This document shows, piece by piece, positions 9,701 through 19,897 of a stretch of 64,000 nucleotides of DNA. How positions within the stretch are numbered: position 1 is the stretch's first letter; each line of letters starts with the position of its first letter. Made by a program: the position numbers and the translations under genes. Source of the stretch: Acanthaster planci (lineage: Eukaryota; Echinodermata; Asteroidea; Valvatida; Acanthasteridae); contig NW_019091436.1 of the NCBI RefSeq assembly GCF_001949145.1, positions 608,407-672,406 of the forward strand, written 5' to 3'. Below the pieces are notes generated by a model, which was given only the letters and a program-made list of their open reading frames with translations, was not told the DNA's origin and made no database searches.

Positions 9701-12144
9701 AATTATGTAAATTAACCACACACCTCTTTTAGCAGTAGAACAGCATTTTTTAATTTTACAAGTACTTTCAGCTAATTGACCATTCAGTAATTTATATTTC
9801 GAATTTTCTTGTAGTAGAATATAATTAACTTTTGAAGAAAGTTTCCCTATGTTTTGGCAAAATAAGTATCCACTTGGAAGTGGACTTTTCTATGGTGGCC
9901 CTGGAGGGACATTTCAAATCGTCAATATTGACGCCAATATTTGCGACCAAATTCACGACTCGTTGTATCTGCAGTGGCAAATATTGCCGCGAATTTTTTT
10001 CCCAGCAAGCCAGGTAGTTGCTGGGCTATAGACACAGCAATTGTTTTTAACGTTGTACCCCCTGCGTTGTGCCAAAATTGCCCAGCCGAATAACGACTTG
10101 AGATCAAGCCAAAAAATGTAGGTCATTGCGCGTGCGCGTTCACACATCATTTCAGCTAAGCTTCCTGGAGAAAAATCGCGGCAATATCTGCGACAGGAAA
10201 TACAACGAGTCGTGAATTTGGTTGTAAATATTGACGACAACATTCGCGACCAGAGAGCGAGTCATCAATTTGGTCGTGAATATTGACGGCAATATTGACG
10301 TTTGGTGATGTCCCTCCAGGGCACCATACGTTTCATAATTTCAAATCTTCCATTTTCGTTCCCCTAACAAAGGTTTCGTCCACTTGGCTAACGTACCAAA
10401 TGATTATGGCCATTGTTCCAGCTTGCTGGAAACTGGTCGACACGTCTTTGTGGAAAACCATCTCAATTTCATGTGGGGCTGCTCCTGGTTCCAGCATCGC
10501 TCACTCTTAACAATAAAACAAAAGCAAGGTCTGCTGGGAATGTATGCAAGAAGCTGTGATTGCAAGGTAAGTGCTTCACAGGACTTTGCTTTTACCATCC
10601 CGCTCTCCGTTCAGTAGGGCGCCCCCGCTGGTATCCAATGATTAACACTAACAGATTGAAGCACCCTGAACCCGTAAATGTAAATGCTCCCATAATAGAA
10701 AGTAGGTTTGCGGTAGCACCATGGACGTATCTCTTTCGTGAGCCTGAGTATTTGTGGTTCTCACGAAAGAGATACGTCCATGGTGCTACCGCAAACCTAC
10801 TTTCTATTATACCTCTTCACCATGCAAACCTTCAAGACTTACCTTAAATGCTCCCACTTGCAGACTGGTTCCCGTAAAGGCTTTTAAAAAGTATGTCCAA
10901 ATATTTTCAAGCACTGAGCATACAGTGTTTATTAGTAATATATACGTTGCGTAAGGGTAAAACCCGTTATATAAATATGTCCAAATAATAAAAACGTTCG
11001 AGGACCGGCAATGAAGGCTAATCCCCACCTCTAGAAAAGCGGTACCCTATCTGCAACTATATATCCGCCCCGAGCTAAAGTGCACCCCTGATCGGCGGAA
11101 ATAAACACAGGTGGTTACAAGCGGGTTCTTGTATGTATTCTGCATGTACGCAAACTCCATACATGCTGGAATAAATTAGTTACGTGTACTCAGCGTGCTC
11201 CACGTCAAACACCCATATACTTGCGCGCCTTATGGCGCGCCTATGCGGTGAGTAAAAAAAAAGCCCTCTTTTCGCTCGGAGCAGATTAAAACTGCCAGTT
11301 GATATTGCCTGGTACCCAGCATTTATTCTGTACACTGGTCACCAAACGAAATTGACCGGTAGTTGATAAATATAGCTGAATGAACTTGGCCTTTACTATA
11401 CCGTGCATAAATTCAAAGTTTGCCGTGTTTCCCTCGGCAAAATTTAATTTCACGATTAACAGCCATTTGAGTAGTGAGAGGGAACTTGAATAGCTGATGT
11501 GATACTGGATGGCACAATGCAGGACAATAACATTCAGGAACTTTCTCCACATCAGACCCGAAACCTGTACTTTGTGAAGCTTATTACACGATTGAAATAC
11601 ATGCCGATGAAATCTGTAAATCAGCAGTGTGAAACAATGAAACCAATTTGTTGATACCGACATTGCCAAAATAAAACAGTTGTTTGTAGAGTTAAAGATA
11701 ACATTCATGATAAAAATTATGTCGAAAGGTAATAGAATGACAGTTGCTGGTGCAGGTATTGAATGGTGTAGGTACTTATCCATTTTTTCCACTGACTGCC
11801 AGTCATTAACTTTTCCCTTTCACTTTGGACGGGGCGCCCTGCCCTTCACCAAGATCGTCAAATGCCATGGCCGCCGTAACGACCCGCGGAGATACTGCTT
11901 TGGCGATGTAAAGAGGGCGCTCTTTGGTGATGGCTGCGTGTTGCATCACGAGAACCAGTTTCAGGTGGTGCGGCTGATGACGTGTTCCCGCCATTGTGGT
12001 GGCCGCGATGACGCCTGCAGATGGGTCACGTGCCCGTTGACGAGAAACCAACGTCCTCAGGGCCAAACCCCAACGGATGGTAGCAGTATTGAGCCTGTGT
12101 CTACAACCTCCAGCCCAAATGCAACAGTTGGCAATTTGAGTTGA
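6713..12144 (+). CDS. TIMP-family secreted protein lacking the inhibitory Cys-X-Cys
   Basis: Four exons (6713-6848, 9397-9636, 10373-10566, 11803-12144) join in phase to give 303 codons plus stop. Residues 1-23 form a signal peptide (LSLALALSFWLLLAS). The mature start carries HPQEHFCEAD, the TIMP landmark HPQ..FC.AD. A VKRVFKG stretch follows, then a Cys in HCSSLLETG, then GCSWFQHRSLLTIKQKQGL and SCDC, matching the end of the TIMP NTR domain. The last exon has the C-terminal TIMP cysteines, including LMTCSRHCGGRDDACRW, then a Ser/Thr-rich tail with NAT and NLS sequons. TIMPs inhibit metalloproteinases by placing Cys1 on the catalytic zinc. Here Phe29 and Phe31 occupy the Cys1 and Cys3 positions, so classical inhibition is not expected. 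It is longer than typical TIMPs (about 200-220 residues) because of the tail. An AATAAA lies at 12654. Confidence 0.85.
7155..7300 (+). repeat. Dispersed repeat copy, forward orientation
   Basis: The copy starts CAGTGGCGTATATTTTGTGCC and runs through a G-rich middle to a CAGATGTACAT motif near 7290. The region at 8540-8695 contains the same landmarks in reverse complement (ATGTACA at one end, GCGTAAATCTGTGCTGG at the other). The CAGTGGCGTA start resembles hAT-type termini. The two copies lie inverted about 1.25 kb apart within intron 1 of the TIMP-like gene. Confidence 0.45.
8530..8700 (-). repeat. Dispersed repeat copy, reverse orientation
   Basis: This is the reverse-complement partner of the copy at 7155-7300. 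It has a C-run where the other has a G-run, and ends in TACGCCTCTG, the complement of the CAGTGGCGTA-like start. It lies in TIMP intron 1. Confidence 0.45.
9891..10328. mobile_element. Foldback transposon-like element in TIMP intron 2
   Basis: The ends are inverted repeats: the left reads TGGTGGCCCTGGAGGGACAT and the right, reverse-complemented, is the same with one base missing. The outer flank on each side is TA. Complementarity continues inward for over 100 bp, with repeated palindromic GTCAATATTGACG units and a shared CGACTCGTTGTAT block. It is about 438 bp and non-coding. Terminal repeats plus flanking TA suggest a Tc1/mariner- or piggyBac-like non-autonomous element, though the superfamily is uncertain. 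It splits exons 2 and 3 of the TIMP-like gene. Confidence 0.7.
10692..10810. repeat. Perfect 51-bp inverted repeat (hairpin) in TIMP intron 3
   Basis: Positions 10692-10742 and 10760-10810 are exact reverse complements over 51 bp, separated by a 17-bp loop. Arm landmarks are GGTTTGCGGTAGCACCATGG and its complement. An 11-bp direct repeat (AAATGCTCCCA) lies on either side, near 10682 and 10846. Transcription of the intron would give a fully paired long hairpin RNA. It could be a recent foldback duplication, a MITE or a hairpin small-RNA source. Confidence 0.8.
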
Positions 12145-13067
12145 AGCTGACTAGCTCAACATTCTTCGCGTCGTGTTTTCATGGCAACTAGGCTCACTAG
12201 GAACAGTTAAACAGAGACAAAGGTCCACCCATGTCAACCGCAGACCTGTATACCTCAATTTTTACAAGTTATATAGTTAAAAGAACGTCAGTTATATGCA
12301 CGAGTCAGTATGTGTTTTTAGTGAACAGATAACACAAACATGTAGACATAAAATTGTTAGTATATGTATATGCCTCATTTTACCGATTATTATTTTCCTT
12401 CAAGGGAATTTATTTCCCTCATGGATAAACATTTCACAGTTGATAATGGATTTAGATGGACGGTAAACATTTTTGCGGTTTTGCTTCTCCTTTTTTTGTT
12501 AACGTTACAAGACCTGTTGAGGAGTAAAATAATTATATTCAATAACATTTTTGTACAGTGGTTATCATCTGATTATTAGTCAGTACTGTCAAGAAAATAC
12601 TCATTCATGGGAATTCAATTACATATTCATTTTATGATCACTTCAAAAGCTCAAATAAAATTTTAGAAGCGCTGGAAATTTGGTGTGTGAATACAATCAA
12701 TGACTGACCTCACCTGAAGACAGTACAGTGATTTTGATTTTGCAGACTACCTGTAAATGCCTTAAGCAAACACTTCAACGTGTTTTAAGATTTGTCGCCA
12801 TCTATATTTGTTTCATACAGATATATACATCCACTGGAGACAGATTGAGGAATCCGTTTGCCAAATCGTACTAGGCTGATTCGATTTCTAGGGCAATAGG
12901 CCTATTAAAACCAGCTTCTATAAACTAAGACTAAAAGCCAACCTTAGACTCAAACGGAGGGGGAAATTAGTAACGAAGGAGATTTTTTAATGGTACAGTA
13001 AGCAAATTGTAGACAACCAAATCTAATCTCCAACTTCCAATCACAACTTATCACGACATCGTGAAAA
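12145..13067. other. Intergenic region between convergent genes
   Basis: This 0.9-kb AT-rich stretch holds the 3' UTR of the TIMP-like gene, with AATAAA at 12654-12659, and the 3' UTR of the S28 peptidase on the other strand. The hydrophobic open frame at 12364-12579 begins within the AT-rich 3' region and has no splice or family support. Confidence 0.55.
12654..12659 (+). terminator. Polyadenylation signal AATAAA (TIMP-like gene)
   Basis: This is a canonical AATAAA hexamer 510 bp after the TIMP-like stop codon, in AT-rich DNA before the convergent peptidase gene. It is the best candidate signal for this transcript. Confidence 0.45.
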
Positions 13068-16000
13068 TTAGTGCTTTAAGCAACCGCCAAGAAGTCCAAC
13101 CACCAGCAGGGTAAGATGGAAGGGGTGCCCCACGCCCCCAGTAGACGGGCAGTCAGGGTCTTGGTACAGCCCGGGATTCTCCAACCACTTTTTGACTTCA
13201 TTCTCGATGGCCTGTGAGAAGGAGACAGAGAAAGACATAAGAGGTCGGTTTAGGGCAAAATAGACGAAGTCGGCAGCATTTTGGAAAGACACGTCTCAAG
13301 GTATAGCGTCCTGGGGCCCATTTGTATAGCTCCATGGTTTCACACTGATATGGATTTCGATAAGTGATCCCAACGCTAGGTCGCTCTATCCATTACTCGG
13401 GCGTCGATGAACCAACATCAACTGATAGCAATCCGGATCCGCGCGAAACAAGCAGGCTCTGTTTCCTTGCTCCAAGGAAGCAGGAAATCTTTTCCCACGT
13501 CCTCTGTCATGCGTATTGATATGTACGTGTTCCAAGAATGAGTTTGACTCACGCAAATTAATGGGTCCAGAGTGCTACACGGTTGTTCTTTTTGGTGTCC
13601 CCCTTTGTTCCTTTATTACCTGTTATTTTCCGGTGCAGGTACAAATTTTTCTACTCGTTGATTAAAATGAATTTTCGTTGCCAAATTGGATATGAGCTGC
13701 ATTCGACAGAAAGTTTCATTGACTTGTAAGTAATTCTGGTGCGATTCATTGTCCATGAAAATATTGGCCTAGGGTGTATCTTTCACGTAACGTCAACAAA
13801 ACTACAAGAGTATTGATTACATCGCTTTCGTGCTTTTAATGCGGAAACTTTTCATTAAAAAGCAGAGATTTTCTGAAGATGCCTCCAAATACCTGGAATA
13901 TGTGTTGGCACACATTCCCGGGTTGTCGTCTCTTAGATAACTTACAGTTCTTCCAGCTTTGAGGGCATCTGAATCGTAACTCGTGACCGGCACTATGTCC
14001 TGGCAATGCGCACCTCCTCTGATCATGATGGACTTCATGGAATCGCTCAGATCATTTTTGACACCGAGCGCGTGCCAGGGGTCCAGGTCGCCTGTAAACA
14101 AGAAAAGAAAGGGGGGCTAGGCGATTTTCTCAGGGTCACGTTGAGCGATCGCAATTTGCAAACATGAAAGTACAGTATCAATGTATAATAAAAATAATTT
14201 AAACATAATAGAATACAACAGAATTTTTTTTTCAAATTCCATTCAACAACAATATTATTCAACCAATGGTATGGACAAAATAATTTGGTTGGTATTTGCG
14301 TTAATAACCATGAACAATAAACTAACATTTGACATTATCACCAGGGTATTAAGCAAGAAATATTATTACTACGAAGAACATAATACGTTTATATTGATTC
14401 TTTTAATTTCCTTCCAAAAACATTTATTTTCAGTTACTGACTCCCCCGATAATCATAACCAATTACAGTTGCAATGTACCGTTTGCAAACACTATCCTAG
14501 AGCCCCATGGCATATCTGAGCCATAGAAGGAGTTGGTCCAATCGACGTGGCCAAGCACCTGAGGACCGTCGATTCCAAAGACGTCCTTACAAAACTGGAG
14601 CGAGATGTTAAGGTCATAAAGGTCCGTAAACATGCAGTTGGTGTCACTGTCACACGTTTGGTCTGAAAAGGGAAATGCAAAGCGGCTTTGATTCTTTTTT
14701 ATCCTGGAAAAATTAACTCCAGGGTTTTCTACTCAATAATCAATCGTAAAAGTGTACCCACTTATTTAAAAACAGCTGACATACAGATCTCTGTTCCCTT
14801 ATACCGTGTACTTTTTAACTCTATTCCCCACTTTCAAATTTAAGCAATATTACCGAAGAGTGTCCAAAGTATTATTGTAAACCGGAACGGATTGGGTGGA
14901 ATTTGTGCTTTAAATAACTCATCTCCACACCAATCGAGGTTGGGAAACATCTAAAATTGTGTCATTTTTGTGATGCTGAACTAACCGATCCGTGCAAACC
15001 AGGTAACGGCATTAGGCTTGCAAAGTTACTCCTGAATAGCGTCTCTTTTCATCAACCAGTAAAATAAGCACCCAGTTGTTAAAGTCAATTTTAGGTTCTA
15101 ACCCAAACTGTGTGATTAAAATATGGAAACAAACAAACGTCACGTACAGAAGCCATACTGACTGCACGTCTGATACAGCCACGGTCTACCAGTCGTCACA
15201 CGGGAGGTGTTTCGATAGTAGCTAGTGTACCCGTCGTATGAAAAATCCTGACATTGATATTGGTCCCAGTAGGTCTGCAAAGAGAATGTTCAAGTTCCTA
15301 GAGAGATCACAATCCCAAGTTGAACCGTCTTTCTTTACCCAGTGCATGGAATTATCGATGTTAGAGGCACAATGGCGTTAACGCCCTGCGCCATAGTTTG
15401 CGGATGAGACAGAGTCGTTATTAAGTTAAAAGCACTAGATAATCTTGAGAGAAAACTCTGGCAGCTCTTTAAAGATACTTCGTTCGGGTCAGGCATATCA
15501 TCGAGCTACGACCACAGCTCTACGGTCATGTAATAAGGATTAGCTATGATACTACACAACCTATTTGGGGGACGTATTCCTCGAACCACTGCATCAGGTT
15601 CCAAATTACAAAGAGCAACATGTATACCCAAACCGTGCTTTGGGGTGAGAGCGCTGTGTTGAAGACAAGTAGGCTTACATGTTACAAATGGACAATGACA
15701 GGGACTAAATTCTTGATGCAGTCTACAGCTTCATAGTACACCTGCGAAACTTTGGGTGTTTTGGGATGGTTTACTCCAGCATGACCCTGCATGGTTTGTT
15801 TGCGAGGTTGAAACCTGTCTAATTTGAAAGTGACAACCCCCCGAATTGCACACCTACGGCTAAAAGATACCGTAGATAATCGTATGAACATCCACCTACT
15901 GGTTTGAAATAGATGGCTCTCAATGCCTCAAAAGCATCTGGATATGACTCGTTCGTCATTATGTTGCAGACAGCTTCGACATTGAAGTAGCCTGGTAAGT

Positions 16001-19000
16001 TGTACTGTACGGCAGCCATGAATGGGTTCTGAAGAGTGCTTGCCAATAACCTCCTGTCGTTGATGTTCGTCAGAGGGCGACAGGAATTGAACGCTTGCTG
16101 AAGCTCGGTGTATTGTTCGTTATCCACCTTGTTGCGAAAGGTTTTGAATGCTGCCCTGATGCGAGACACACACTAAAACAACGAAAGGTTCTTGCTTACA
16201 ACTTTGCTCACAGACATGAATCCATAGCGGTTAAAATGGAAGACGGGGAAGACCAGTGAAGTTGCCCGCGCGTGATAATTCGAAAACCGTTTGGAAGAAC
16301 ATCGAATTACATACATTCTGAAAGACGTTGTTCAGAACATAATTATAATGTCCGTCGTATCAATGATTTGTAAACTTACATGCTTCAATCAAAATGGTGT
16401 ACTGACGCTTTAGGTACTTTTGGTCCACCGTTCTCAGTGTTACTCAACTGACAAGATCCAATATATAACATCAAAATCCGTGCCTTTGTTCATCACCTGG
16501 GATCGAGTATATCAGATGCTAATAAAGCGGGGGGGGGGAGGTATCCTGTCCTCTCCCTCATCTACTCCCCTTTATAAGTTAATTAGTTTTATCTTCAAAT
16601 TAATTATGGTAATGAGGACACGCACCTGCTCAGAACCTTTCGCCACGGGGTCTCCAAATGCTGTCGTGACTATCTCGTTGTATTCTTTGAAGTTCGCCAC
16701 TGCCCGTAGCGGGCCGGACGATGACACAGCCCCGTGGATCAAATGAGGGTACTGCAGCAAAATTCAAGGTGAGAATTTGTTGTTAGATGTTGTCATGGAC
16801 GCTAGTATGACATCTAACTACTCACAGATAACTGAAACATTTTCTTTTGTTTAAACAGTGACGCTGGAGTATGGTTCCCTGCTTCAACAATTCTTCACAA
16901 CTCTTATGTTAGGTCAAGTATAACCACCGTGGTCGAAAAAATAACTTATGCCAAACTTTATACATAACATAATTGCGTTGTAATTTAGTGCATGTCTGTT
17001 GTGCAGCGCATTTGGACACAATAATATCGTATGGAATCTGCGCTTAATAAACGAATACACTGTGGTTAAATGTTGAGGCTGTGGATACCGATGGTCTTCT
17101 TAGCCCTAAAACACTTCGTGCGCCGCGTCTGATTTTTATGAAAGATGACAGACGAATAGAAGAGGTTAATGGCAAGACTTTACTGCAGGAGTCTATAAAA
17201 TGCTTAAAATAATTGCCTAAACAAAACGTGTGGATTGATTAAAATACCTTAAGCCTGAGCCAGGCCGACAGCATTCCTGAGTACGAACAGCCGAAACTAA
17301 TCCATAAGTTCCTCTCCGTCAAATTAAACTTCTTGGTCGCAAACTCACGGAAGGCAGCAAGGTCTGCAAGGCTATGTAGACACGTAAAATAAAACATATT
17401 CCATTACAAGAATGTTTCCTATAGACTCATACCCCTCTAATTTGACCTTTTCACTGTCTTGTGAAACTGAAAATCTTGACTTACGCTTGATGGCTGGATA
17501 GGTAGTTCAACTGATCGAGGGACATACTTTCGGCGTTCTCAAAGTTCCTGTAGAATCGATGCTCAACTGCTAATATGAGGGCGCCATATTTCTCTGCCAA
17601 ATCGACCATGTTGCCTATGGACGACACAAATTGATAACAATTTTTTTTAATTGAATACCAATAGAACTATGTGTTTGGCCTTAATGTTATAATTTACTGG
17701 TTGGGTGCACGGGCGTCGCTAGAGGGGCAGTTGTCAGGGGTTGTCACACACCTCCGTTGGTTAGTTTTGTCGGCAAAATCATGGTCTCTCGGCAAATAAA
17801 AAACGAAAAAGCGGAGAATGAACATGAAAGGAACGGGGATACATGTCACTCATTTTGCGTGACGGTCCGTGGACAAATTCTTGTCCCCCCATTCAAAATG
17901 GTCTAGCAACGCCCGTGGGTTGATGTAGTCTCGTTATATACCATCGCCCAAATCAAGTCAATCAGTATCGAGTGCACGTGTAGAAGCAAAACAGTGTGAA
18001 TTTTTTTGTGATAATTCAGTTCAGTGTTTTTCTGCCTGCCGTTGTTTTTCCATCTTCGTGAAGCTGCTTGGTCAGTGCCGATTTTACTCAATAAGAACAA
18101 TCGGTACTTTGTCAAGGGCTACATGCCGGCGACGTTAAGAAATTTGAGGTCCAACGAAATACCACAGGTGCCATGAAACTCTAGCACCAACACGCACGCA
18201 CTTGAGGTTGAACTAATAATGATTGGAGATGTCAGCGGACAAAAAAAAATGTTTCACAGCAGCCTCTAAGAGTTATCTCATATTCAAAGAATATTTACCC
18301 TATTGGTGGAAAAGTGTTGTGAATGATAATGGCAAATTTCAGCTTGGCCTAAACCTGGGTTCTCTAATTGGTCATTCAACAAACATTCTAAGAGGATCAA
18401 TAGACTGTTTTCCTATGCCTTAATATTGGTACGATTTTGTGAAGATGTGAAACCATTCTCAAAACTGTTGCCTCGTCTTCGGGACATTCCAAGTCAGTCG
18501 TCATACTTTTTGTTACCAATTTGACTTTTTTAACGGAGCAGTGAAGGTAACACAGACAGGATTTATTTAAACCTCAAAATTTACTCCTGCGTTTTTTGTC
18601 AAGCGTTTTTAAGAATTACCTGAATTTACATTTGGCAAGAATGCATCAAAATATCTCGAAACTGGAAAAAAGTTAGTTTTCAGGAAAGAGTGGACATTAC
18701 CATTGGTAAATTCTGACGCACGTACGTTCCATTCCCCGCCGATATACAGGAACACAGGGCCGTTCGGCTTCTTCCAGTACTGGTCGACCACATAAAATGG
18801 TTGGGGGAATGTTTCTGTGGTCAGGACTTCAAAGTGATCCAGAGGTTGGGTGAAGAAATCCTTACTAAAATCTGGAGTTCGCATCTTGACCCCTATTCTC
18901 TTAATGTCTTCGTCATCCAAGTCATCCCAGAAACGCTTGTAGTGCTGAAGCACATAGCTGTAGTCATTTTCTGCATGGAGCGACAATTGTGTAAAACCCC

Positions 19001-19897
19001 TTTGGTGTAACCAGTTCGACTAACATGTTAACATGAAGCGAGGCTATTACAACAAAATGCCATAGTAGTAAGCATGCTGGTGATGCACTATAATAGGCAC
19101 TTTAATTAAATAACATTTTCAGCAGCAATTACATTCGGTCATGAGCACTCAATTTTTTCCCCATTTGAAACAATAATATTTGAAAGGTTATTCAACTTCC
19201 GGCAAAAAATTTGTGGCCTTGAAGTTTGTTTTAATCAAGGCAAAATTTCTCAATTGGTTAAGATAAACCTCCGTTATAAGCGAAATACGCACATATTACA
19301 TAATACGATAATATATTACACCCAGGTTCCAACTACTGACCTAAAGCCTTGTTAGTTATTGGCGGTGAGTATTAGGATCTGGTGCAATTACGGCGTTTGT
19401 TGCAGCGCCTATTTTCACACTATTGCAACAACATATCCAGTGGAGGCGCCTGGGCATGGTTTCTCTTTTAACAATTGAAATCTCAGACTCTTTAGAAACG
19501 GCACTACCGCCTACTGCTTTCCTGACAATTTCAGGGAAAATATTCACTTTGCCCAGACTCAAATTCAAGATTCAGTACAAGCTAATTATATGTTTGCCCG
19601 CTTACGGCCAACTTGCTTGAGGAATTTGCTCCTTTTTATTAAATGGTGACTTTTAAAATAGAAATCAGCAAAAGGCCATGCATTTGTAGTCGTTCTGATA
19701 AATTACGTAATAATAAACAAAGCCCTTAGTGTCTGGAAACGCTGACTTGAAGAGCTTCCTTGGCTTGCTAAAGATTTCTTAGTATGTTATTTTCATGAAA
19801 CATTTCATGAAAAGATTTGCTTACCTGTTTGAGTTGTAGCTGCAATTTGCAACGAGAAGCAACAGAAAATCAACAGCAACGAAGTGGGCGTGTCCAT
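13068..19897 (-). CDS. S28 serine carboxypeptidase, thymus-specific serine protease (PRSS16) type
   Basis: Eleven exons in transcript order (19897-19825, 18970-18701, 17614-17485, 17371-17248, 16751-16626, 16172-15900, 15741-15706, 15274-15148, 14662-14480, 14091-13946, 13211-13068) join in phase to 543 codons plus stop; human PRSS16 has 514. Exon 1 encodes a signal peptide (MDTPTSLLLIFCCFSLQIAA). The family start QPLDHFE is in exon 2. The nucleophile lies in GCSYSG (about Ser187). The triad is completed by the last Asp of GDLDPWH (about 451) and His in GGAHC (about 476). These enzymes release residues from the C-terminus after proline or similar sites in lysosomes, endosomes or outside the cell. 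Exon 7 is only 36 bp with a weak donor (TTA|GTCCCT), the least certain part. The C-terminus (STGGVGHPF then a short hydrophobic run) resembles a GPI-attachment signal. Confidence 0.88.
17708..17917. mobile_element. hAT-like miniature element in peptidase intron 2
   Basis: The left end is CACGGGCGTCGCTAGA and the reverse complement of the right end is CACGGGCGTTGCTAGA, one mismatch in 16. The flanks GGTTGGGTG (left) and GGTTGATG (right) are similar, as expected for an old target-site duplication. It is 210 bp and non-coding, and resembles the element at 3107-3323 in its GGGCGT..GCTA termini. Confidence 0.6.

Noticed and set aside
12364-12579. Hydrophobic 71-codon frame with a possible membrane helix
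   Set aside because: It lies in the AT-rich 3' region after the TIMP-like stop and before its poly(A) signal, with no splice or family support.
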